Shown one piece after another: positions 15,454-23,742 of a DNA stretch of 64,000 nt. The first letter of the stretch is position 1. Each line of letters starts with the position of its first letter. Both the position numbers and the translations under genes were made by a program. The notes under the pieces were generated by a model. That model was not told where the DNA came from and searched no databases. It saw only the letters and a list, made by a program, of their open reading frames with translations. The stretch covers positions 3,286,001-3,350,000 of the forward strand of contig OY763072.1 in the NCBI GenBank assembly GCA_963666865.1. Reading direction: 5' to 3'. This DNA is from Bin87 sp963666865. Its GTDB lineage: Bacteria > Chloroflexota > Dehalococcoidia > Lucifugimonadales > UBA3495.

Positions 15454-15974
15454 TGGCTGGCCTCTGCGATAACCGCCGCCAAACGACCCGTGTTCATGCG
15501 TCCCCACCACCGCCCGTTGACGCTGACCGCCGGCGCAACACCGCAGAGAAAGGCGCAGGCAGTGGTTCCGACGCCCGAGCTTTCCTCTCCCGTTTTCCGC
15601 GCTGACGCCAACAGCTCGTCACTGCCGGCCAGCCAGCAGGCCAATCCCGTGCAAACGGTGACGGCCAGCGCCGGCGGCGTATCAAGCCGCAGCTCCGAGT
15701 ACGATGTGGCCGACCCATATACCTCCGACGCCGGCACTCGCAGGTGCCAGCCCACCACTTGCAAGGCCCACTCCGGCAAGTAGCCGTGCTCATGCTGCAA
15801 AAAATGCAGCGCCGGCAGCAGATCACTTCTGGCCCGCTCGGGGAACCGCTCCCGGAGGATTCGCCGCAGCCCCGACTGCCGCTCCCGACGCTCCGCATTG
15901 GCCGAGCCGTCGCTGGCCGGGTCGGCGTCGTCCCGCCGCTCGCGCCTTCGCCTGAATTCTCCCGGCTCTACCAT
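15450..15974 (-). CDS. nuoE: NuoE-like thioredoxin-type [2Fe-2S] subunit
   Basis: A 174-aa protein with the 24-kDa subunit fold: helix bundle LLPALHFLQHEHGYLPEWALQVVGWHLRVPASEVYGSATSYSELRL, then cluster cysteines in CX4C (VCTGLAC) and CX3C (ACAFLC), as in canonical NuoE/HoxE. It has an unusually arginine-rich N-terminus (FRRRRERRDD). It overlaps nuoF by 4 nt. The ATG lies exactly where transcription from the -10 box just upstream should begin, so the mRNA may be leaderless; no Shine-Dalgarno is present. Confidence 0.88.
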   Translation of the reverse strand: MVEPGEFRRRRERRDDADPASDGSANAERRERQSGLRRILRERFPERARSDLLPALHFLQHEHGYLPEWALQVVGWHLRVPASEVYGSATSYSELRLDTPPALAVTVCTGLACWLAGSDELLASARKTGEESSGVGTTACAFLCGVAPAVSVNGRWWGRMNTGRLAAVIAEASQ

Positions 15975-15980
15975 TGCGGG

Positions 15981-15986
15981 ATTATA
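15981..15986 (-). promoter_or_regulatory. TGC-TATAAT -10 box of nuoEF, probably leaderless
   Basis: On the minus strand CTGCTATAAT is followed after 6 nt (CCCGCA) by the nuoE ATG. That is the usual distance from -10 to the transcription start, so the transcript would begin at the start codon itself. No -35 hexamer is evident. Confidence 0.5.
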
Positions 15987-16090
15987 GCAGGGCCGGCGGC
16001 ACATCCGATGACCATAACCGCCGCAGGAATGCGGCTCCCCAACTGGCAACCCCAACATCGATGCTATACTGCCGGACAATATCACCACGC

Positions 16091-16162
16091 CGTCATTGCG
16101 ACCCCGTACTTGATACGGGGGTGGCAATCTCGCAAAATCTTTGAACGCAGCTCCGCTGCGGA
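16091..16162. repeat. GTCATTGCG repeat with nested CCCCGTACTTGATACGGGG palindrome
   Basis: GTCATTGCGA is interrupted by the CCCCGTAC...GATACGGGG palindrome and then resumes with GGCAATCTCGC; GCAGCTCCGCTGC gives a further hairpin. The GCGGAGG at its edge is the ribosome-binding site of the following gene. Confidence 0.75.
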
Positions 16163-16173
16163 GGTCAACTATT

Positions 16174-17940
16174 ATGGCATTGGGACTCAACAGTTATCGC
16201 CCCCTGGTTGGCGGCGTGAGCCACATGATCAGCACCGGCCACTATCTCGCCACGGCGGCCGGCTACCGCATCCTGGAGCAGGGCGGCAACGCCATTGACG
16301 CCGGCGTGGCGGCCGGCATCGCCATCAACGTAACGCTGCCCCAGTACACCAGCTTCGGCGGCGTCGCGCCCATCATCATCCACCACGCCGCCCGCGGCGA
16401 TACCAAGGAAATCAGTGGTCTGGGCCGCTGGCCGGCCGAGGCGTCCATCGACTACTTCCGCCGCGAGCACAACGGCGATATGCCCCACGGCGTGATGCGC
16501 ACCGTGACGCCGGCCGCGCCCGACGCCTGGCTCACTGCTCTCAGTCGCTACGGCACCATGACCTTCGAGCAGGTGGTAACGCCGGCCCTGGAGTTGGCCG
16601 CCGGCGGTTTCCCCATCCCGGCCACGCTGCACCGCGCCCTGGTGAGCAGCGGCGACAACATCATCCTGGACGAGGGCGACACCAGCCAGTGGACCAGCAC
16701 CATGGAGATTTTCTATCCTAAGGGCAAGGCCCTGGGCGTAGGTAACCTGCTGGTGCAGTCCGACCTGGCCCGCACCTTCCAGCGTATGATCGACGCCGAG
16801 CGCGCCGCCGCCGGACCGGGCCGCGAGTCTGCAATCGAGGCGGCGCGAGACCTCTTCTACAAGGGCGACATCGCCGAGGAGATGGTGGCCTTCCACCGCA
16901 GCCGGGGCGGTTGGCTATCTATGCAGGACCTAGCCGACTTCTCCGTGGGCGTGGACGCCCCGCCGATGATCGACTACCGGAACTCCGCGGGCGATAGCAT
17001 CGACGTTTACGCCTGCGGCCCGTGGTGCCAGGGGCCGATGAACCTCCATGCCCTGCGCATCCTGGAGGGCTGCGACCTGCAGGGCATGGGCCACAACTCG
17101 GCGGACTACATCCACACCGTGCTGGAGGCGCTGAAACTGGCCTTCGCCGACCGCCACGCCTGGTACGGCGACCCCGACTTTGTGGACGTGCCCATAGCCG
17201 GCCTGCTCTCCCGGGAGTACGCTGACCTGCGCCGCCGCGAGATCGACCCCCGCCGGGCCAACCCCGAAATGCCCGACGCCGGCGATCCGTGGGAGTTCCA
17301 GTCGGGCACTGGCCGCGCTGCTCGTAAGCCCGAGGCGGTGGCCGGCCCGCTGTCCGCCGACACCTCTTACATCTGCGCCGTGGACCGCTGGGGCAATGCC
17401 TTCTCCGCCACGCCCAGCGACGGCTTCGGCGGCGCGCCGATCATCCCCGGCCTGGGCTTCATGGCGTCGGCACGCGGCTCCCAGAACTGGCTGGACGAGG
17501 GCCATCCCAGCAGCCTGGCTCCCGGCAAGCGTCCTCGCCTGACGCCCAACCCGGCCATGGCCTTCCGGGACGGCAAGCCCTGGCTGCCCTTCGGCACGCC
17601 GGGCGGCGACGTGCAGCCCCAGTCCATGGTGCAGCTGTTCCTCAACGTGGCCGAGTTCGGCATGAACGTGCAGCAGGCCATCGAGCAGCCCCGCGCCTCA
17701 ACGTGGAGCTTCCCCAACTCCTTCTGGCCCCACGCCTACCGGCCCGGCCTGGTCGGGGTCGAGTCCCGCATCGACCCGTCGGTGGTGGACGAACTGCGCA
17801 AGCGCGGCCACGACGTGGACGTGTGGAACGAATGGACCCCGCGCATGGGCTCCCTCTGCGCCATCGAGATTGACCGGGAGCGCGGCGCCCTCTTCGGCGG
17901 TGCCGACCTGCGGCGGGACGGCTATGCCATGGGGCGGTAA
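16174..17940 (+). CDS. Gamma-glutamyltransferase-family Ntn-hydrolase
   Basis: A 588-aa protein starting at the ATG with GGAGG upstream. GGT-family marks: MISTGHYLATAAGYRILEQGGNAIDAGVAAGIAINVTLPQYTSFGG, TPAAPDAWLTALSRYG, the large-subunit helices, then the autocleavage site ADTSYICAVDRWGNAFSATPSDGFGG, where Thr397 would be the catalytic N-terminal threonine after self-cleavage. The consensus TTH is replaced by TSY but the nucleophile is kept. C-terminal GTPGGDVQPQSMVQLFLNV is the oxyanion region. There is no signal peptide, unlike E. coli GGT, so it is probably a cytosolic GGT-like hydrolase; the substrate is uncertain. Confidence 0.9.
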   Translation: MALGLNSYRPLVGGVSHMISTGHYLATAAGYRILEQGGNAIDAGVAAGIAINVTLPQYTSFGGVAPIIIHHAARGDTKEISGLGRWPAEASIDYFRREHNGDMPHGVMRTVTPAAPDAWLTALSRYGTMTFEQVVTPALELAAGGFPIPATLHRALVSSGDNIILDEGDTSQWTSTMEIFYPKGKALGVGNLLVQSDLARTFQRMIDAERAAAGPGRESAIEAARDLFYKGDIAEEMVAFHRSRGGWLSMQDLADFSVGVDAPPMIDYRNSAGDSIDVYACGPWCQGPMNLHALRILEGCDLQGMGHNSADYIHTVLEALKLAFADRHAWYGDPDFVDVPIAGLLSREYADLRRREIDPRRANPEMPDAGDPWEFQSGTGRAARKPEAVAGPLSADTSYICAVDRWGNAFSATPSDGFGGAPIIPGLGFMASARGSQNWLDEGHPSSLAPGKRPRLTPNPAMAFRDGKPWLPFGTPGGDVQPQSMVQLFLNVAEFGMNVQQAIEQPRASTWSFPNSFWPHAYRPGLVGVESRIDPSVVDELRKRGHDVDVWNEWTPRMGSLCAIEIDRERGALFGGADLRRDGYAMGR

Positions 17941-17963
17941 GCGGGCTGACGTTCCGCCTCACC

Positions 17964-18015
17964 GTCATTCCGGCGCAAGAACGTCACCCCGTACATGATA
18001 CGGGGACGGAATCCA
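17964..18015. repeat. Composite REP-like palindrome (nested form)
   Basis: ATTCCGG...CGGAAT arms with the CCCCGTACATGATACGGGG palindrome nested in the loop, as near 2.02 kb. Confidence 0.85.
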
Positions 18016-18026
18016 TTGGGAACGAT

Positions 18027-18054
18027 GTAGGGGCGAATAATTATTCGCCCCTAC
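18027..18054. repeat. GTAGGGGCGAAT palindrome (family A)
   Basis: Perfect copy with 12-nt arms, directly behind the nested REP-like copy, in front of the hicB pseudogene. Confidence 0.9.
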
Positions 18055-18080
18055 GCGCCGCAACTTTGGAGGATGCCGCT

Positions 18081-18394
18081 ATGGTTGCGCGAACCGGCCA
18101 GTCGGAGTTGCCGAAAGACGACGCAATGCCGCAAGCCGAGGAGTTCGAGGTGGTGCTGGTGTCCGGCCCTGACGAACCCGGCTATAGTGTCTTTGTGCCC
18201 GCCCTGCCTGGTTGCGCCAGTGAGGGCGATGATTGGGACGAGGCTTTGTACATGATCCAAGGCGCCATCGAGCTTTTTTTGGAGAAAGTAGGACGTCCTG
18301 CGCGGAAGAAGTCGAAGACAAGGAGCAGATAAGGCAGGATTGGGAACCGCAAGGCTGCTTGGTGGAAACAGCTACGGTGCGGGTCAACGGCTGA
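18081..18394 (+). pseudogene. hicB: hicB antitoxin broken by a 1-nt frameshift
   Basis: GGAGG lies 8 nt before the ATG. The first frame gives a HicB domain (EEFEVVLVSGPDEPGYSVFVPALPGCASEGDDWDEALYMIQGAIELFLEKVGRP) and then runs into RKKSKTRSR and a stop. In the next frame the sequence continues EEVEDKEQIRQDWEPQGCLVETATVRVNG, the usual HicB C-terminal tail ending in ...VRV. The junction is near 18295 (CCTGCGCGGAA), consistent with loss of one nucleotide. No intact hicA follows: the next gene is on the other strand. Real mutation and sequencing error are both possible. Confidence 0.75.
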
Positions 18395-18424
18395 ATGCCG
18401 GTTCCTATTAGAGCACGGGCGGAT

Positions 18425-18760
18425 TCAGGGCAATTCCAGCAGTGCGGCCTGCTCGTCTCGATAGAAGGCTAGTAGTTCATCGCAGCGCTGCCGAAGCAAC
18501 TCGGCTACCTGCGCAGTGGGGCAATTACCGAGTCGGATCAAAATCACTTTTGGCGGTTGACCACGCGCCATGCTTAGGTCCCGGTAGTCTGCATCTTTGG
18601 TGACGATTACAAGATCATCACGCGCTGCGGCATAGCTCCAGATTACGGTGTCAGCGGCGGTTTCCATTGCTAAATCCGCAACATGGAGCGAATCAGGATA
18701 AAGGTCTAACAGCATCCCTTTGAGACGGGGAGACAGGTTACGGTTGAACAGCAATCTCAC
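18425..18760 (-). CDS. DUF5615 PIN-like toxin
   Basis: A GTG start overlapping the upstream gene stop by 4 nt (GTGA) gives 111 aa. The family pattern is RLLFNRNLSPRLKGMLLDLYPDSLHVADLAMETAADTVIWSYAAARDDLVIVTKDADYRDL, with the PIN-fold acidic residues (N/D near the start, E in ME, TKDADY). DUF5615 proteins form toxin-antitoxin pairs with DUF433 proteins (VapC45/VapB45-like), cutting RNA when free. Translational coupling to the antitoxin ensures it is made with its partner. Confidence 0.85.
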   Translation of the reverse strand: MRLLFNRNLSPRLKGMLLDLYPDSLHVADLAMETAADTVIWSYAAARDDLVIVTKDADYRDLSMARGQPPKVILIRLGNCPTAQVAELLRQRCDELLAFYRDEQAALLELP

Positions 18761-19386
18761 GATGACGTCCGAATCGGCAGCGCCCGCCGTTCCTGCGCAG
18801 CGGCAAAAGCGAAGCACGCCAGGATGTCTTCGTGGGTCAAGTACGGGAAATCGTTCAGGATTTCCTCCTCCGACATACCCGAGGCGAAGTATTGCAGCAC
18901 GTCGCCCACCGTGATGCGCATACCGCGGATGCAGGGCTTTCCGAATCGCTTATCCCGCTCAATGGTGATGATTTTGGTATAGTCAACCGGGCCCAGCAGA
19001 TGCTTCGGCGGCGTGTGGTAGGGATGGAGCATCATTGACGGGGGCTGCGCGCCGGCCAGATTCGCCCCCTGGAAGTTGACCTCGGCCAGGTCCACGCCGG
19101 TGAAATCAATCCCACTGAGGTCGGCGTCGCTGAAGTCGGCCCCAAGCAGACGGGCGCCGGTTATATTCGCATAGGCCAAGTCGGCCCCGGAACAGTTCGT
19201 CCCGGACAAGTCGGCCCCCGCAAGATTGGCCCCGTACAGGTAGGCACCGCTGAGGTTTGCTCCCCTCAGTTCTGCTTCACTGAGGTTGGCCTCGGAAAGA
19301 TCCGGCACAAATTTGACGCTTTCCCGCCGCTTGTTCCAAGCCGCCGCGCCTTCCAGCAGCCACTCGAGATGTTGCGGGTCAGCCAT
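18757..19386 (-). CDS. Pentapeptide-repeat/DUF433 fusion antitoxin
   Basis: A 209-aa protein. Residues about 28-110 are pentapeptide repeats (A-N/D-L-x-x pattern: LSEANLSEAELRGANLSGAYLYGANLAGADL...), which fold as a right-handed quadrilateral beta-helix that can mimic DNA. Residues 135-205 are a DUF433 winged-helix domain (ITIERDKRFGKPCIRGMRITVGDVLQYFASGMSEEEILNDFPYLTHEDILACFAFA), the antitoxin partner of DUF5615. The fusion is unusual; plain DUF433 antitoxins are about 75-90 aa. It is the first gene of a two-gene operon. Confidence 0.85.
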   Translation of the reverse strand: MADPQHLEWLLEGAAAWNKRRESVKFVPDLSEANLSEAELRGANLSGAYLYGANLAGADLSGTNCSGADLAYANITGARLLGADFSDADLSGIDFTGVDLAEVNFQGANLAGAQPPSMMLHPYHTPPKHLLGPVDYTKIITIERDKRFGKPCIRGMRITVGDVLQYFASGMSEEEILNDFPYLTHEDILACFAFAAAQERRALPIRTSS

Positions 19387-19439
19387 CGGATACCTCGAAT
19401 TACGCGCGCCTGGGTCCTGTTGTCGCTTTGAGTTTTATC

Positions 19440-19468
19440 CGTCATTCCGGCGAAAGCCGGAATCCAGC
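19440..19468. repeat. REP-like palindrome (perfect copy)
   Basis: ATTCCGG-CGAAAG-CCGGAAT hairpin between the DUF433 start and the end of the type IIG gene. Confidence 0.9.
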
Positions 19469-19473
19469 AGGGC

Positions 19474-22400
19474 CTAACCGTTGCCAGCCAGCAACAGTGA
19501 TTTTACCACCCCCTCCACCGCCGCGCCCTCCTCGGAGTTCCGCAGCCACGCCCGCAATTCCCGCCGGGCAATGGTTACGGTGAGCCGGGTGCCCCGTTCC
19601 GCTCGCAGCGACGTCAGCCGTTCCGACGCCCCCAACGACGCCGCCGCGCCCGCGCGGGCAACTTTCTGATGCAGCGCGTTGGCGAGGTCAAACTCCGGTA
19701 TCGGTAACTTCCACAGCTGCTTGTGCAAATGGCGTGCCCCGAACTGTCCCTTGGCCATCAACGGCTGCACTGCGTCGTACAGCGCATCGCTATTGATGAT
19801 GGCGAGTAGATAGTAAGCCTCCAGCATATTTCGGCAAGTAATCCAGTACAAAGTTTCGTCAATCACTGCATCATTGTCCGCCAGGATTGCCGCTGTCGGT
19901 ACACCTGCTTCCGATTGAATAATCCGAATCGGTCTGCTATGGGGCCGTTGATGACCTTCCAGTTGGGACGAGAGTTTGCCGTAGTGGTCCAAGTTGTCGA
20001 GGAGATTTAGTTTGTTGGCCGCCGCTTTATTGTCTTTCCACATCCGGTTGATAGTCCGCCAACGTCCACGCATCAGACGTTCCAGCCCACCCAGCCTTAT
20101 GCCGCCCGGCCCGTCGACGTCAAATGGTATCCGGTATTCGTCTCGCTTTACTGGTAGCACAGCTTTGAGCGGTTCCAAGATGGCATACGGAACTAATGAC
20201 TCGTTCAAGTACACGTCATGGATGTGTCGGCTTTCAATCGTCTGTTCCATAATAGCTGTCAAGTCCAAATCTCGCCATGGTGCCTTGTCCTGTGAGCCGC
20301 GGCGTGGGTTGACGGTGATTGTTTGACCCGCTTGCACAAAGGCAGTGTTTTCCGTTTCATCGACAAAGAACAGCCGACGCGGGCGAATTGGCGCTCCCTG
20401 TCGGGCGTAGTCAGCGTAAGGTGAATCCCCGCTCAACGAGGTATCCGTTATCCCGCTGGACACCCGCCGCACTTCGTCGGTGTCGGTTTCACCTTCCCAC
20501 CGTTCCACCGTGCTGGCCAAAGCAATAGCGGATTCAGAGTTCTCGCCCGCCCGCTTCGCAAAGGCCACGCACGACGCTACTGGAAAGAATGTGTTGGGTT
20601 CCAACCGCTCCAAGTCCCACGCCGACTTGTAGCTGAAATCAGCCGCCAGCGTACGCTCCACCTTCTTGCTGAGATTGCCTTTAGGCGTCAATGGATGACG
20701 CTCCCACTTGCCAGTGCGCCATTTGGCATACTGGCCCGATTGCAACGCGCTGTGGGGCAGCACCATGCCGATAACGCCGCCGTCTTTGAGGTACAGGTCA
20801 ACGCTACGGGTGAAGAATAGTCCGGCCACATCCTGATTACTGGCGTAACGTCCGCCCTGCCAGATGCCGTACTGCCGCCAACTCTGGTCTCTCAGTTCTT
20901 CTCGTAAAATACTGGCCGTCTGGTTGTAGTTCAGCCACGGCGGATTGCCGATCACCACGTCCACCTTGCCGCGACTGATAGCCACCGGCCGCACCATATT
21001 GCGAGTGTAATAGGCCCAAATGTGGTTGCGCCCCTCGCGGTGCAGCCGTTGCAACGTTTTGATGCTATCTGCCAAGGTGGCCCGCTCGCTTGCGTCGGTG
21101 ATGCCATGGTCATCCAGGGCCAGCATCGGGTCGTCGCCCTGCTCGATGTCGCCCGCCACCTGGCTCATCATCGAGTCAAAGGTGTTGGCCTGTTCCACCA
21201 GTGTCATCGGGAACGCCAGTATCACCCTGCCCAACTCCTCCAACCGCGTCTCGATGCTCACAATGTCCTCGGCGAACATATCGCCAGTACGGTAGCCCAG
21301 CTGTAGCGCGTCCCCCAAAAAGACTGGCACCGAGCCGGAGGCATCGTAGCCGGCTGCCACTACCGCGTTGATGGCAGGCTTGGCCGCAATGGCCCAGGCC
21401 GCCCGTGCCAGGTGTACCGCCGCCGGGTGCACATCGATGCCGACAATGGCGCTGCGCAGCCGGTCCAGAACCTCTTTCGGCTCCAGGTTGGACTTGCCGG
21501 CGGCGTCCATAAAGTGCGCCACTGCTTCCACGATGAACGTTCCGGAGCCGCAGGCCGGGTCCAGGACGCGCTGTTTGAGAGGGTCGGTAATCAGCTCGCG
21601 CACCATGGCCCGGGCCAGCCAGTCGGGGGTGTAATACTCGCCAAGCTGCCGGCGCTCGTCGGCGGGGATCACGGTTTGGTAGAGATTGGCGGCAATGTCG
21701 GGCGGCGCGCCGCGCCAGTCGAAACGGGATACCAGTTGCGCGAGGCTGCGGATGAAACCGTCGCCGCCGGATACTTCGGTGGGCCAGGCAAAGAAGTCCG
21801 ACTCGATGATGCCGCTCAGCCCGGTGGCCGCTTTCAGCCTTTCGCCCTTCAGCAAATCGCTGGGCTGCTGCGCCGCCAGGTCATATATGTTGATGCCGAA
21901 GGACGCCTGCACCGCCATGCCGATAACGGCGCTGAGGTAGGTATGGCGGACAAACAGGTCGTCCAGTTCGTCGGGGGTTCCGGCAACCTCGCCCAGGGCC
22001 GCCCGCAGCAGGTCGCCCCACAACCGCCGCTTCACCCGGACGGTGTTCAGCTCCCGGCGCTGGTCGTACATCCAGCGCAGCGTTGCCAGGTTCTGGTTGG
22101 TGGCGACGCTGGCATCGCCGAAGTAGCGGCCCAGGTTCTCCCGGGTCGGGGCGATGTCATAAGCCTGCTCGGTGAGGGCTACGTCCCGCAGCCATTCGTA
22201 CAGCCGCAGGCCCTGTTGAGGCGTTTCAAAAACCTGGATGGGCGGGGTCAGCAGTTCCGTGGCCGCGTCGCCCCTCGCATCGCCGATGGAGCGCAAAATC
22301 CACCGCTTGCCGTCGGTCAATAGGCCGGTTTTGATGCCGCGCCCCTTCGCGACGGCCTCCGCCAGGTAGCCGTCCAGCTGCTTGATGTAGGCGGGGTTGA

Positions 22401-22680
22401 CTACGGAGCCGCTGAACAGGTTGCGCTTGAACTCGATAAAAGTCTCGCGAACCACCATGTCAACCGAGGTCAACGCTCCTTCGGTGGGAGATTCCTCCTG
22501 ATTCACCTCGGCGGGCCGGGCCAGCTCAGCGCCCAGGATGAAATCCCTGACGGCGCTCCTGATGTCCGTCTCGGAATGGCCCTGGTTGTGCCGGCGCAAA
22601 ACCTCGGCGAAGAGTACGGCGTACTCATCAACTGCCGGAGACCCGACGCCAGGCACGGCCATGTCAGCATTAGCAGTCAT
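19474..22680 (-). CDS. Type IIG-like restriction-methylation enzyme (single polypeptide)
   Basis: A 1068-aa protein. The N-terminal region (70-130) has a PD-(D/E)XK-like nuclease pattern, Asp74 and Glu83-Phe-Lys85, followed by TGLLTDGKRWIL. GEYYTPDWLARAMV (347-360) and motif I VLDPACGSGTF (372-382) begin an N6-adenine methylase domain; motif IV is GNPPWLNYN (579-585). The C-terminal 450 residues include a target-recognition-like region with KLPIPEFD. This architecture matches Eco57I-type RM enzymes, where one chain cuts and methylates. It stands alone, with no separate nuclease. A TGCTACAAT -10 lies about 95 bp upstream. Confidence 0.88.
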   Translation of the reverse strand: MTANADMAVPGVGSPAVDEYAVLFAEVLRRHNQGHSETDIRSAVRDFILGAELARPAEVNQEESPTEGALTSVDMVVRETFIEFKRNLFSGSVVNPAYIKQLDGYLAEAVAKGRGIKTGLLTDGKRWILRSIGDARGDAATELLTPPIQVFETPQQGLRLYEWLRDVALTEQAYDIAPTRENLGRYFGDASVATNQNLATLRWMYDQRRELNTVRVKRRLWGDLLRAALGEVAGTPDELDDLFVRHTYLSAVIGMAVQASFGINIYDLAAQQPSDLLKGERLKAATGLSGIIESDFFAWPTEVSGGDGFIRSLAQLVSRFDWRGAPPDIAANLYQTVIPADERRQLGEYYTPDWLARAMVRELITDPLKQRVLDPACGSGTFIVEAVAHFMDAAGKSNLEPKEVLDRLRSAIVGIDVHPAAVHLARAAWAIAAKPAINAVVAAGYDASGSVPVFLGDALQLGYRTGDMFAEDIVSIETRLEELGRVILAFPMTLVEQANTFDSMMSQVAGDIEQGDDPMLALDDHGITDASERATLADSIKTLQRLHREGRNHIWAYYTRNMVRPVAISRGKVDVVIGNPPWLNYNQTASILREELRDQSWRQYGIWQGGRYASNQDVAGLFFTRSVDLYLKDGGVIGMVLPHSALQSGQYAKWRTGKWERHPLTPKGNLSKKVERTLAADFSYKSAWDLERLEPNTFFPVASCVAFAKRAGENSESAIALASTVERWEGETDTDEVRRVSSGITDTSLSGDSPYADYARQGAPIRPRRLFFVDETENTAFVQAGQTITVNPRRGSQDKAPWRDLDLTAIMEQTIESRHIHDVYLNESLVPYAILEPLKAVLPVKRDEYRIPFDVDGPGGIRLGGLERLMRGRWRTINRMWKDNKAAANKLNLLDNLDHYGKLSSQLEGHQRPHSRPIRIIQSEAGVPTAAILADNDAVIDETLYWITCRNMLEAYYLLAIINSDALYDAVQPLMAKGQFGARHLHKQLWKLPIPEFDLANALHQKVARAGAAASLGASERLTSLRAERGTRLTVTIARRELRAWLRNSEEGAAVEGVVKSLLLAGNG

Positions 22681-22794
22681 GGCCGGGTTGCAGCCCCAAT
22701 CCTGAAAATCCCGCTTCTGACGATGCCCATGGCGTCACGGCTACATCTCAATGGCAAGCTCTTGGGTTGACGGTCATTGTAGCATGGCGGCCGG

Positions 22795-23679
22795 CTATCT
22801 ACCTCCAGGCTGGTCCTGCGCCAGCGGCCACCGCGACTGCCGCCGCTGCCTTGCGCTCTGCACCCGGCAGACGCTCAGCTCCACCTGGCCGGCAGTTGCG
22901 CGGGCCTGCTGGATGGCTTCCATGAAGTTGGACGTGAGGATGCCGGCGGGGAGAGCGAAGAGACCGATGCCCAGCAGCGCGATGAAGCCGGCAATCACGC
23001 GGCCCACCAGCGTGCCCGGCACCACTTCCAGCGACGGCAGGGTGGTCAGGATCACCACCGACGCCCATAGCGACTCCCCGATGTTGCCGAACTGCTCGTG
23101 GTTGCCGTTGGGCAGGTTGGTCTCGGCCGAGTGCATCAGGTAGCCCGCCGCCAGCCAGAACACGCTGAGGGTCACCAGCACGCTGATGAGCTGCGACGCT
23201 GACCGCAGCATCACCCGTCCCATGAGCCGCATGGCGGGGAACCGCCGCCCTGTCATTATCAGCCGGGAAATGAGGCGGAAAATGGGCAGCACCTCGACCT
23301 CGCCGAATACGATCATCACCACCAGCGTAGGCCAGATGGCGATGAAGTCGATGATCGCCGCCGCGTTGGTGGTGGCGTAGCGCAGCCGAGCCTTCCAGCC
23401 GCCGCCCCGGTAGCTTCGGTGCCAGACGATGCACCACAGCCGGATGAGGTACTCGGCGGCGAACACGCTGATGAAGAAGAACTCCAGTTGCGTGTTGCCC
23501 ACCGCCAGGTTGACCGCGCTGAACAGCACCAGCCCGAAGATGGTGAAGTCCACCACCCGCGCCGCCCCGCCGCTGTCCGCCTCCAGCACGTGGAACACCG
23601 CGTGCTGGAGGCGGACGTAGGGATTCGCCTCAGGCAGCCGGCATTGCAGCAGGACGAACCTGCCGGAAAATATCCCCAT
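22795..23679 (-). CDS. Voltage-gated ion-channel homologue with altered selectivity filter
   Basis: A 294-aa 6-TM protein: S1 about 43-62, S2 66-85, S3 105-125, S4 130-160 (arginines in FRLISRLIMTGRRFPAMRLMGR), S5 163-184, pore helix 200-212, S6 225-250 (GLFALPAGIL as in KvAP-like channels). Everything around the pore matches prokaryotic Kv channels, but the filter TTVGYGDVVP is replaced by TTLPSLEVVP (212-221). K+ selectivity is therefore unlikely; it may be a non-selective or differently selective channel. A short Arg/Gln-rich cytoplasmic tail follows. Confidence 0.85.
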   Translation of the reverse strand: MGIFSGRFVLLQCRLPEANPYVRLQHAVFHVLEADSGGAARVVDFTIFGLVLFSAVNLAVGNTQLEFFFISVFAAEYLIRLWCIVWHRSYRGGGWKARLRYATTNAAAIIDFIAIWPTLVVMIVFGEVEVLPIFRLISRLIMTGRRFPAMRLMGRVMLRSASQLISVLVTLSVFWLAAGYLMHSAETNLPNGNHEQFGNIGESLWASVVILTTLPSLEVVPGTLVGRVIAGFIALLGIGLFALPAGILTSNFMEAIQQARATAGQVELSVCRVQSARQRRQSRWPLAQDQPGGR

Positions 23680-23703
23680 AACCTATAGAGCGTCGAGCGG
23701 TTT

Positions 23704-23730
23704 GTAGGGGCGAATGATTATTCGCCCTAC
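23704..23730. repeat. GTAGGGGCGAAT palindrome (family A)
   Basis: A copy lacking one base in the right arm (TTCGCCCTAC), between the channel gene and an SDR gene. Confidence 0.85.
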
Positions 23731-23742
23731 CCGGTGCTCCAA

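Noticed and set aside
16050..16075. CGATGCTATACTG as a promoter for the gamma-glutamyltransferase gene
   Set aside because: A -10-like TATACT is present, but no -35 and about 110 bp of repeat separate it from the gene; the evidence is too thin to list as a feature.
18395..18424. An ATG right after the broken hicB that could start hicA
   Set aside because: The frame ends after about 25 codons with no HicA motif, and it overlaps the DUF5615 gene.
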